This document shows, piece after piece, positions 15,073 through 21,902 of a DNA stretch of 64,000 nucleotides; the stretch's first letter is position 1; the number at the start of each line of letters is the position of its first letter. Below the pieces are notes generated by a model that worked only from the letters and a program-made list of their open reading frames with translations, searched no databases and was not told where the DNA came from. The stretch is from the NCBI GenBank assembly GCA_910578935.1, contig CAJTSM010000008.1:64705-128704 (forward strand). The letters are read 5' to 3'. Origin of the DNA: an uncultured Oscillibacter sp. (GTDB taxonomy: Bacteria; Bacillota; Clostridia; Oscillospirales; Oscillospiraceae). Position numbers and translations under genes: made by a program.

Positions 15073-16335
15073 ATGTCCCACACCGCCGAACTCATCGCCG
15101 TAGGCACCGAATTACTGCTTGGCAACATTGCCAACACCAATGCCCAAACCTTAAGCCAGAGCCTTTCCGCCCTGGGGATCAACGTCTTCTGGCACACCGT
15201 TGTGGGCGACAATCCCGGCCGCCTGAAAGAGGCCCTGGACATCGCCCGCCGCCGGGCGGACATCCTGATCACCACCGGCGGCCTGGGCCCCACCTACGAC
15301 GACCTTACCAAACAGACCATCTGCGAAGCCTTCGGAAAGCCGCTCATCCTCCACCCCGGCATTCTGGAGGATATCCGTGCCTTTTACGAGTCCGCCCTCC
15401 ATGTCCCCATGCCGGAGAACAATGCCCAGCAGGCGGAGCTCCCCGAGGGCTGTGTGATCTTCGACAACCCCGTGGGCACCGCCCCGGGCTGCGCCTTTGA
15501 ATGTGACGGCGTCCACGTCCTTATGCTCCCGGGCCCGCCCCACGAGATGGAAACCATGCTCCGCCGCCACGTGGAACCTTACCTCCGGAAACTGTCCCGG
15601 GAGGTCATCGTCTCCCATGACATTATGACCTTCGGCATGGGGGAGAGCTCCGTAGACGAGCTGCTTCATGAGAAGATGGCCCATATGACCAATCCCACTC
15701 TGGCCACCTACGCCAAGCCCTGCGAGGTCCGCCTCCGGGCCACCGCCAAGGCCCCCACGGAGGAGAGGGCCCAGGCCATGCTGGCTCCGGTATTGGCGGA
15801 GGTACAGGCCGTTCTGGGAGACGTAATCTATGGTGTGGATATTTCCGGCCTGGCGGAATGCTGCCGGGAAGGGCTTCTCCGCCGGAACATGACGCTGGCG
15901 ACCGCAGAAAGCTGTACCGGAGGACTGGTGGCGGAAAGGCTCACCGCGATCCCCGGGGCTTCCGTGGTCTACCGGGGCGGCGTGGTCAGCTACTGGACCA
16001 GCGTCAAGGGGGATGTGCTCCACGTCCCCCAGGATATCCTGGAAGCGCACGGCCCCGTCTCGGAACAGTGTGCCCGCGCCATGGCGGAGGGGGCCCGGAG
16101 CATCACGGGGGCGGACCTGGGGGTTTCCGTCACCGGGGCGGCGGGACCGGACCCAGATGAGCGGGGCGTCCCCGTGGGCGTTGTGTACATCGGCCTGGCG
16201 GCGCCGGAGGGAACCTTCTGCCGCGCTTTGGACCTGGGCCGCAGGCGCCGGGACCGCATCCAGGGCCTGGCGGCCAACCATGCGTTTGATGTGGTCCGGC
16301 GGTACTTGCAGGGGCTTCCCGTGGAGCGGATGTGA
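15073..16335 (+). CDS. cinA: CinA, nicotinamide-nucleotide amidohydrolase
   Basis: A 420-residue protein with both CinA domains: an N-terminal MoaB/MogA-like (COG1058) domain starting A-E-L-I-A-V-G-T-E-L-L-L-G, with T-G-G-L-G-P-T-x-D-D at about 74-83, and a C-terminal PncC amidase domain (about 260-415) with T-A-E-S-C-T-G-G. The enzyme deamidates nicotinamide mononucleotide in NAD recycling; it was first named for competence induction in streptococci. In many Firmicutes it precedes recA, but not here. It lies 39 nt after thiI and may share its transcript. Confidence 0.94.
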   Translation: MSHTAELIAVGTELLLGNIANTNAQTLSQSLSALGINVFWHTVVGDNPGRLKEALDIARRRADILITTGGLGPTYDDLTKQTICEAFGKPLILHPGILEDIRAFYESALHVPMPENNAQQAELPEGCVIFDNPVGTAPGCAFECDGVHVLMLPGPPHEMETMLRRHVEPYLRKLSREVIVSHDIMTFGMGESSVDELLHEKMAHMTNPTLATYAKPCEVRLRATAKAPTEERAQAMLAPVLAEVQAVLGDVIYGVDISGLAECCREGLLRRNMTLATAESCTGGLVAERLTAIPGASVVYRGGVVSYWTSVKGDVLHVPQDILEAHGPVSEQCARAMAEGARSITGADLGVSVTGAAGPDPDERGVPVGVVYIGLAAPEGTFCRALDLGRRRRDRIQGLAANHAFDVVRRYLQGLPVERM

Positions 16336-16456
16336 CCGGCCGTCCCGATTTTTCCCTTGCGTTTTTATCAAAAAGCTGTTATACTGGGGCCTCCGCAGCC
16401 GGGCAGAGCCATACGGGCCGGACTGCGGCATGAATATGGAAGTAAGGATTATACAA

Positions 16457-17047
16457 ATGAAAATGATATTTCTCGTGGACGGGGACAACAACATCGGCAC
16501 CGGGCTGACCGGCGTCGACATGCTGTCGGAACAGGACAGCGTCCTCATCTTTTACCAAAAGGAAAAGGGCCTGGCCCTGGCCAAGCTTCAAAAGCTCTGC
16601 GCCGGAACGGCGGCGGACGTGCAGTATATCGAGAGCGTCCGGGGCGGCAAAAATTCCATTGACTTTCAGATCATCACGGAGCTGGGGGTCTTGGTGGGCA
16701 AGCGGGAGGCGGACTACGCCTATGTGATCAGCCAGGACAAGGGCTACGCCGCTTCCATCGACGCGCTTCAGGCCCGGTACGCCAACGCCTTTCAGGAGGT
16801 GGCGCTTCGTCCCTCCATTGAAAGCTGCCTCCACCTGCCCTTCATTCTCCGGGCGGCGGACCGGCAGGACCTGGCCAACGCCCTGGTAAAGGAGTATGGC
16901 TCCGCCCAGGGCTGCGCCCTGTACAACCACTTGAAGCGCATTTTTCAGACCCCGGAACCGGAGGGGGAAAAACCCGCCAAAGCGGTTCGCCCCCGCCGGA
17001 GCGGCGGCCGCCGCAAAAAAGCGGCCCCCCAGAGCACAGAAGAATAA
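16457..17047 (+). CDS. PIN/NYN-like domain protein with basic tail
   Basis: A 196-residue protein. The N-terminus F-L-V-D-G-D-N-N and the later S-Q-D-K-G-Y (about residues 91-96) fit the acidic-residue pattern of PIN/NYN-like nucleases, which use clustered aspartates to bind metal and cut RNA. The C-terminal 35 residues are highly basic (RRSGGRRKK), probably nucleic-acid-binding. I chose the ATG at 16457 because AAGGA lies 8 nt upstream. Nuclease activity is inferred from motif only. It stands alone between cinA and a terminator. Confidence 0.65.
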   Translation: MKMIFLVDGDNNIGTGLTGVDMLSEQDSVLIFYQKEKGLALAKLQKLCAGTAADVQYIESVRGGKNSIDFQIITELGVLVGKREADYAYVISQDKGYAASIDALQARYANAFQEVALRPSIESCLHLPFILRAADRQDLANALVKEYGSAQGCALYNHLKRIFQTPEPEGEKPAKAVRPRRSGGRRKKAAPQSTEE

Positions 17048-17070
17048 GCACTTGTTTGCAAGTGCCGGAA

Positions 17071-17096
17071 CGCCGCCCGCGGGGCGGCGTTTTTTT
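17071..17096 (+). terminator. Intrinsic terminator
   Basis: CGCCGCCC/GGGCGGCG with a 3-nt loop is followed by seven T residues. A second small hairpin GCACTTG/CAAGTGC precedes it at 17048-17065. Confidence 0.88.
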
Positions 17097-17114
17097 CCTC
17101 AAATCTCCGCCTGG

Positions 17115-17141
17115 TTCGACGGTTTTCGACAGCGTTCGACA
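17115..17141 (-). promoter_or_regulatory. Three tandem Spo0A-like boxes, 10-bp phased
   Basis: TTCGAC occurs at 17115, 17125 and 17135, exactly 10 bp apart. On the minus strand the second and third copies read TGTCGAA, a perfect match to the Spo0A box TGNCGAA; the first reads CGTCGAA (6/7). Tandem 0A boxes about one helical turn apart upstream of or overlapping a -35 are the known arrangement at Spo0A-controlled promoters such as abrB and spoIIG of Bacillus. The array ends 6 bp before the -35 at 17148. Confidence 0.65.
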
Positions 17142-17147
17142 AATCCC

Positions 17148-17176
17148 TTGTGTTTCCCACGGCTTTTTGCTATGAT
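17148..17176 (+). promoter_or_regulatory. Sigma-A promoter of the HATPase gene
   Basis: TTGTGT (17148-17153) and TATGAT (17171-17176) are separated by 17 bp, directly after the Spo0A-like boxes. Confidence 0.6.
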
Positions 17177-17298
17177 ATTTCCGGGGAAGGCAGTCTTTTC
17201 CTTGGCTTAAGCCGCCTTTCTCAGCAAATGCTAACCCAGACGCTTCCAGTGGGAGGGGGGACCTCTCCGGGAGTTTCGCCGGAAAGGAGATATCCCTT

Positions 17299-18090
17299 AT
17301 GGACTTGGACCTCTCACTGCTGCCTCAAGCCGCCGCCCAGATGCGGGGAGCTTTGAGCAATCTTTACTTCGCCGCCACCCGGCTGGCCCCGGCGGCCGAC
17401 CGGGAACAGGACCCGGAGCTGGACGCCAAGGCGGCCCTGGTGGACCAGAGCTATTACCGCCTGATCCGGCTGGTGAACGATCTGTCCGCCACCCGTTACC
17501 TGAACGACGAGCCCCTGTCTCTTCGGGACCGGGACATTGTGGAGTTTGTGGCGGAGCTCTTTGCCAAGGCCGCCTCCCTTGCCCCGCTGCGTGGGCTGGA
17601 AACCCGGCTGATCTGCGCCGCAGACAGCCATATCTGCGCCTTTTGTCCGGATGCGCTGGAACAGCTTCTCTATCAGCTGCTGTCCAACGCTTTTAAATTC
17701 ACTCCTTCCGGCGGGCTCATCACGGTAGAGCTGCGGCTGGCGGGGGGGAGGGTGTTCCTCTCCGTGGAGGATACCGGCCCCGGTATTGCTCCGGACCGGC
17801 TGGAAACCCTGTTTGACAGCTATCACCAGGCTGAAAATCCCGCTCCGCCGCCCCAGGGGTTAGGGCTTGGGCTGGCTCTTTGCCGGGGCATCGCCCAAGG
17901 CCACAGCGGAATCATTACGGCTGAGTCCCGCCAGGGAAAGGGAAGCCGCTTCACCTTTTCCATGCCGGACCGGCTCAGTGGGACCACTCTCTCCGACGTC
18001 CGCTTCGACTATGCCGGAGGCTTCAATCATACGCTTATGGCCCTGTCGGACGCCCTGCCTCCGGAGGCGTTTGGGATTCGGAGTCATTAA
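17299..18090 (+). CDS. Soluble HATPase (histidine-kinase-like) protein without phospho-acceptor His
   Basis: A 263-residue protein containing the ATP-binding half of a sensor kinase. The N box (L-L-S-N-A-F-K-F-T-P), G1 box (D-T-G-P-G-I) and G2 box (G-L-G-L-G-L-A-L) are intact at about residues 130-205. The preceding helical region (about 10-75) resembles a dimerisation domain but has no histidine in the usual H-E-x-x-x-P-L position. There is no membrane segment or sensor domain. No response regulator adjoins it. With Spo0A-like boxes in front, it may be a sporulation-linked ATPase, anti-sigma-type kinase or phosphotransfer modulator. The ATG at 17299 follows AAAGGAG. Confidence 0.75.
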   Translation: MDLDLSLLPQAAAQMRGALSNLYFAATRLAPAADREQDPELDAKAALVDQSYYRLIRLVNDLSATRYLNDEPLSLRDRDIVEFVAELFAKAASLAPLRGLETRLICAADSHICAFCPDALEQLLYQLLSNAFKFTPSGGLITVELRLAGGRVFLSVEDTGPGIAPDRLETLFDSYHQAENPAPPPQGLGLGLALCRGIAQGHSGIITAESRQGKGSRFTFSMPDRLSGTTLSDVRFDYAGGFNHTLMALSDALPPEAFGIRSH

Positions 18091-18097
18091 AAAGCCC

Positions 18098-18126
18098 TTG
18101 TCCGGCCTGCATTTTTCCAGTACAAT
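18098..18126 (+). promoter_or_regulatory. Sigma-A promoter of the DUF1576 gene
   Basis: TTGTCC (18098-18103), 17 bp, TACAAT (18121-18126); 38 nt before the chosen GTG start. Confidence 0.6.
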
Positions 18127-18164
18127 AGAACCAGAAAACGATTTTGAGCAGGGGAGGAACCGCC

Positions 18165-19568
18165 GTGCAGGACCGCTATAAGAACCTATTCCCGGCTACG
18201 CTGGCATTCTCCGCCGGGCTGATGCTTTTGGGACTGACCCTGGAGGCTCCGGCGGACATTCTGACGGGGCTCTGGCATATTGTCACCATGCAGGACCTGC
18301 TGATCACGGATTACGTGTTCATCGGCGGCCCCGGCGCGGCCCTGGTAAACGCGGGGCTGGTGACGGTGATTTCCATCTGCATCATCAGGATTTCCGGGGA
18401 CCCCTACAACGGCTTCACAATCGTGGAGATGGGGCTGATGGCGGGCTTTTCCCTGTTTGGGAAAAACTTTGTCAACATCTGGCCCATCATCCTGGGCACC
18501 TGGCTTTACGCCAAGTACCAGCGGGAGCCCTTTTCCAAGCATGCTTCCGTGGCCCTGCTGGCCACTTCCCTGGCCCCGCTGGTGAGTTATATGTCCCTGG
18601 GCAGCATCCATGCCAGCCTCCCCTTGGGAGCGGTGACGGGAATTTTGATTGGGTTTATCCTGCCCTCCCTCTCCGCCTATACTTACAAGGTCCAAAACGG
18701 CATGAACTTGTACAACATGGGCTTCGCCTGCGGCCTCTTTGCCATGATGATTGTGCCGGTGCTCACGGCCTTCGGAGACAGCCCGGATTCCGTCCTCTAC
18801 TGGGCGGAGGGATATAACACCGGCTTCATTGCCGTGCTCAGCCTGATGTGCTCCACCCTGATTCTCCTGGGGTTTTTCGCCACGGGGCTTCCCGCCTGGA
18901 GCGTATGGGCGGGTTACCGCCGCCTGCTCTCCACCACCGGCCGGGCTCCCAGCGATTATCTCCGTATGTTCGGTTATGGCCCCGTCCTGGTAAACATCGG
19001 GGTCAACGGCTTTTTGGGCATGGCTTACGTTCTCCTGGTGGGGGGCGACCTCAACGGCCCCACCATCGGCGGTATTTTTACCATCATGGGGTTCTCCGCT
19101 TTCGGCAAGCATGCCCGGAATATTCTCCCCGTCATGCTGGGGGTTTTCATCGGGGCCTACGGTATGCACCACACGCCGGACTATCCCTCTCTCCAGCTGG
19201 CGGGCCTGTTCGGCACCACCCTGGCCCCCATCTCCGGCCACTTCGGCTGGCCCTACGGCGTGCTGGCGGGCTTTATCCACGCCTCCCTGGTCCTCCAGAC
19301 CGGCGGGCCGGTAGCGGGGCTGAACCTCTACAACAACGGTTTTTCCGGCGGCCTCATCGCGATTGTCCTCTATCCCACCATCACTGCCATCGCCCGGAAG
19401 CGCCGCCCGGTCCTCCAGAATGAGGACTACTACGACCTGTTTGAGGAGAGCGCCCCCATCGATACCTCCAATTTGGAGGAAACGCACGGCGAGGCCGCCC
19501 CGGAGGAGCCGCCGGAGAACGAGGCGCTGGAAGCCTGGGCAAGAAAAAATTTCCTGGGGCCGGAATAA
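18165..19568 (+). CDS. DUF1576 polytopic membrane protein
   Basis: A 467-residue integral membrane protein with about 11-12 hydrophobic segments, matching the DUF1576 family. Two halves resemble each other: N-G-x-x-I-x-x-x-G-L-x-x-G-F-S-x-F-G-K in the first (about residues 84-103) is echoed by N-G-P-T-I-G-G-I-x-x-I-M-G-F-S-A-F-G-K in the second (about 296-315), so the protein is an internal duplication like many transporters. The C-terminal 50 residues are acidic and cytoplasmic. The substrate is unknown. I chose the GTG at 18165 because GGGGAGGA lies 6-7 nt upstream; an in-frame TTG at 18144 has no such site. Confidence 0.82.
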   Translation: MQDRYKNLFPATLAFSAGLMLLGLTLEAPADILTGLWHIVTMQDLLITDYVFIGGPGAALVNAGLVTVISICIIRISGDPYNGFTIVEMGLMAGFSLFGKNFVNIWPIILGTWLYAKYQREPFSKHASVALLATSLAPLVSYMSLGSIHASLPLGAVTGILIGFILPSLSAYTYKVQNGMNLYNMGFACGLFAMMIVPVLTAFGDSPDSVLYWAEGYNTGFIAVLSLMCSTLILLGFFATGLPAWSVWAGYRRLLSTTGRAPSDYLRMFGYGPVLVNIGVNGFLGMAYVLLVGGDLNGPTIGGIFTIMGFSAFGKHARNILPVMLGVFIGAYGMHHTPDYPSLQLAGLFGTTLAPISGHFGWPYGVLAGFIHASLVLQTGGPVAGLNLYNNGFSGGLIAIVLYPTITAIARKRRPVLQNEDYYDLFEESAPIDTSNLEETHGEAAPEEPPENEALEAWARKNFLGPE

Positions 19569-19636
19569 AATCCGGCAAAACGGTCCATGATTTTCCCAAA
19601 GGCCCAAGAGCGGGCCGGGAAGGGAATGGACGACAT

Positions 19637-20263
19637 ATGAAAACCGAACAGGCCGGACGGCTGAAACTTGTGGAAATTTTGCTGCTGTTGTTCTTGGCGG
19701 TGTTTTTGGCCTCCGGGGCCCTGGCCCTGCAAACGGGGCAGGAGCTGTCCGACAAGGTGGTCCGCCTCCATGTGCTGGCAAACTCCGACTCGGAGGAGGA
19801 TCAAGCCCTGAAATTGAAGGTCCGGGACCGCATCCTGGCCTATGCGGAACCCCTGCTCGCCGGCGCCGCGGACCGGCAGGAGGCGGAGGCTCTTCTCCGG
19901 GGCCGGGTGCTGGAACTGGAGCGGATTGCCGCCGAGGAGATTCGGGCGGACGGCTATGACTACAGCGTCACCATAGAATTGGAAGACACGGTGTTTCCCA
20001 CCCGGGAGTATGAGGGGTTTACCCTCCCCGCCGGAAAATACCTGGCCCTGCGGGCCATCATTGGCGCGGGGGAGGGCCGGAACTGGTGGTGCGTGATGTT
20101 TCCGCCCCTGTGCGCCGCCGCGTCGGCGGAAGTGCCGGAGACGGCTCTGGCCGCCGGGCTGTCCCCCTCCCAGGTGGGACTCATCACCGAGGAGGACCAG
20201 GGTTATGTGCTGAAGAGCAAGCTGGTGGAGTTCTGGCGGGGCCTGGAGGGAAAATTGGATTAG
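19637..20263 (+). CDS. spoIIR: Stage II sporulation protein R
   Basis: A 208-residue secreted signalling protein. After an N-terminal signal/anchor helix (about residues 10-31) it shows the SpoIIR hallmark R-L-H-V-L-A-N-S-D-S-E-E-D-Q (about 43-56) and W-W-C-V-M-F-P-P-L-C (about 150-159). In sporulation it is made in the forespore, normally under sigma-F, and triggers SpoIIGA to activate pro-sigma-E in the mother cell. The start ATG at 19637 is preceded by GGGAAGGGAA at a longer spacing. It is 68 nt after the DUF1576 gene. Confidence 0.93.
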   Translation: MKTEQAGRLKLVEILLLLFLAVFLASGALALQTGQELSDKVVRLHVLANSDSEEDQALKLKVRDRILAYAEPLLAGAADRQEAEALLRGRVLELERIAAEEIRADGYDYSVTIELEDTVFPTREYEGFTLPAGKYLALRAIIGAGEGRNWWCVMFPPLCAAASAEVPETALAAGLSPSQVGLITEEDQGYVLKSKLVEFWRGLEGKLD

Positions 20264-20274
20264 CGTAAATCAGA

Positions 20275-20452
20275 AGAGCGCCCCCATTGGGGCGCTCTCA
20301 GACCGTCAAAAAGCGCCGGAAACCGATTCAACGGGAAGGAAGGGTGTGCGCGGGAAACCCAGGAAGGGTTTCCTGCGCTATTCAAATCATAAGCAGCTTG
20401 TGGAAAAGGCATTTTCGACAAGCTGAGAGTGCCCTCATCGGGGCGCTCTTTT
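20275..20452. repeat. Cluster of AGAGCGCCCC-type palindromes
   Basis: Three strong hairpins lie in the non-coding gap after spoIIR: AGAGCGCCCC/GGGGCGCTCT (20275-20298, perfect 10-bp stem), GCGCGGGAAACCC/GGGTTTCCTGCGC (20349-20379) and AGAGTGCCC/GGGGCGCTCT followed by TTTT (20426-20452). The sequence after the first and third also shares GGAAACCGA. This looks like a duplicated REP-type element; the third hairpin could also act as a terminator. The rest of 20264-20582 shows no gene. Confidence 0.5.
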
Positions 20453-20582
20453 CGGCGCAAGACCATGGAAACCGAGCCGATGGGAGGCGTGCTGGGCGGA
20501 CTGCGCCGGCAGGCGCGTCTCAGAGCGCCGCCGCTGGCAGCGGTTTCTGGCAGGGAACTTATCCGGGAGTGGTTTCCCGCAC

Positions 20583-20620
20583 CATAAAAAGAGCGTCCCC
20601 AATGGGACGCTCTTTTTATG
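20583..20620. terminator. Bidirectional intrinsic terminator
   Basis: CATAAAAAGAGCGTCCC and its exact complement flank a 4-nt loop, giving a 17-bp stem with T-runs on either strand. It ends the thioesterase transcript and any read-through from spoIIR; the thioesterase stop codon lies inside its edge. Confidence 0.9.
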
Positions 20621-21050
20621 TTTCTTCCGCTCGTTCCGCCATTCGCTTCCGGTCCACACAAAAGTAGGTGAACGCCCCCGTGGCCAGCAGAGCCCCGGTT
20701 TCATCGGTGATTTCCACGTCCACCAGCACCGTGGACCGCCCCCGCCGCCGGACCCGTCCCGCAGCCCGGACGGTCCCGTGGGCCCGGTTGTCCAGGAAGT
20801 GCAGGTCCCCGTGCTGGGTGACGTAGTGCCGCCCGTCGCTGTGGGCCGCGCCGCCGGCGGCGTCGTCCGCCAGGGTGTACAGCGCCCCGCCGTGAACCAT
20901 GCCCCAGGGGTTCCGGCTCTCCGGCCGGATGTCCAGCCGGTACACGGCGCAGTCCGTCTCCGCAGATTCCAGCCGGATGAAATTGTGGTCCGTAAAGGCG
21001 TTGGCCCCCAGCTTCAGCGTCTCCAGGCGGAGCTTTTCCAAGTCCTCCAT
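20616..21050 (-). CDS. PaaI-type hotdog thioesterase
   Basis: A 144-residue hotdog-fold protein of the PaaI/YdiI acyl-CoA thioesterase group. The characteristic N-P-W-G-M-V-H-G-G-A-L-Y-T-L-A-D-D-A-A (about residues 47-65) contains the catalytic-site His-Gly-Gly and Asp. Substrate is probably a CoA ester, but which one cannot be told. I chose the ATG at 21050 because AGGAGG lies 7 nt upstream. It is divergent from the metal-efflux operon. Confidence 0.87.
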   Translation of the reverse strand: MEDLEKLRLETLKLGANAFTDHNFIRLESAETDCAVYRLDIRPESRNPWGMVHGGALYTLADDAAGGAAHSDGRHYVTQHGDLHFLDNRAHGTVRAAGRVRRRGRSTVLVDVEITDETGALLATGAFTYFCVDRKRMAERAEET

Positions 21051-21133
21051 AAATAAGCCTCCTGATCCAATGGTGAAAAACAGCGTCAGTATACCACAGC
21101 TCCGGCGGCTTTTCAACTTTTTTAAAAAGAGGG

Positions 21134-21191
21134 TTGACAAACAAATGCCTCTGTGTATAATGAATATATGAACACTCGTTCAATTGTTCAT
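21134..21191 (+). promoter_or_regulatory. Promoter and ArsR/CadC-type operator of the metal-efflux operon
   Basis: TTGACA (21134-21139), a 16-bp spacer and TATAAT (21156-21161) form a near-consensus promoter. Just downstream, ATGAACA (21168-21174) and TGTTCAT (21185-21191) are perfect inverted repeats, with a further TGAAC/GTTCA pair inside. This matches ArsR/SmtB-family operators, which overlap the transcription start and are released by metal. Autoregulation by the next gene is inferred. Confidence 0.82.
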
Positions 21192-21209
21192 TTGAAAGGA
21201 GGCGGACCT

Positions 21210-21572
21210 ATGGAGGACCGCTACAATGTGGAGTGCTGCGACTTCCTCCACGCCCACGAGGATCTCGTGGAAAACGTCCGGCGGGAGCTGCCGGGGGAGG
21301 ACACCCTCTACGACCTGACGGAGCTGTTCCGCATTTTCGGGGACTCCACCCGGGTCCGCATTCTCTACGTGCTCTTTGAGGCGGAGATGTGCGTGTGCGA
21401 CATCGCGGCCCTGCTGGGCATGACCCAGTCGGCCATTTCCCACCAGCTCCGGGCGCTGAAGAACGTCCGGCTGGTGAAGTCCCGCCGGGAGGGAAAGACG
21501 GTCTTCTACTCCCTGGCGGACGACCACGTGAAAACCATCATCAACCAGGGCCTGGAGCACGTGCGGGAGTGA
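21210..21572 (+). CDS. ArsR/SmtB-family metal-responsive repressor (CadC-like)
   Basis: A 120-residue winged-helix repressor. The recognition region I-A-A-L-L-G-M-T-Q-S-A-I-S-H-Q-L is at about residues 65-80. A C-V-C-D motif (about 61-64) at the start of that helix is the classical alpha-3 metal site of CadC/ArsR proteins, and a C-C pair at residues 9-10 could complete a CadC-type Cd/Pb/Zn site. Directly downstream are an HMA protein and a P-type ATPase, so it most likely senses soft divalent metals. The start ATG at 21210 follows GAAAGGAGG. Confidence 0.9.
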   Translation: MEDRYNVECCDFLHAHEDLVENVRRELPGEDTLYDLTELFRIFGDSTRVRILYVLFEAEMCVCDIAALLGMTQSAISHQLRALKNVRLVKSRREGKTVFYSLADDHVKTIINQGLEHVRE

Positions 21573-21622
21573 CTTCGTTTTCCCTATGCGAAGACATATT
21601 CAACATATAGGAGGAACACACC

Positions 21623-21841
21623 ATGAAAAAGCGTTTCAAGCTCACCGACCTGGACTGCGCCAACTGCGCCGCGAAGATGGAAGAGGCCATCAAAAAAATT
21701 GACGGAGTAAACGACGCCACCGTCAGCTTCATGGCCCAGAAAATGACCGTGGACGCGGACGACGCCCGGTTTGACGACATCATGAAAGAGGTCGTGGCCG
21801 TGTGCAAAAAGGTGGAGCCCGACTGCGTTATCAACCTGTAA
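21623..21841 (+). CDS. Heavy-metal-associated (HMA) domain protein
   Basis: A 72-residue single HMA domain with the metal-binding D-C-A-N-C-A-A-K motif (C at about residues 12 and 15) in the ferredoxin-like fold. It acts as a metallochaperone or as a detached metal-binding domain of the ATPase encoded 61 nt downstream, which itself lacks an N-terminal HMA. A further Cys pair (C60, C68) lies near the end. It belongs to the same operon as the ArsR gene. Confidence 0.9.
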   Translation: MKKRFKLTDLDCANCAAKMEEAIKKIDGVNDATVSFMAQKMTVDADDARFDDIMKEVVAVCKKVEPDCVINL

Positions 21842-21902
21842 GCAGGTCGGGGCTTATACTCGCCCTGGTGGGCGGCTCCCCATTCCCAAAGGAGGTATCC
21901 TC

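Noticed and set aside
20287..20667. Overlapping frames on both strands in the spoIIR downstream gap
   Set aside because: They consist of palindromic repeat sequence, lack translation signals and run through a terminator.
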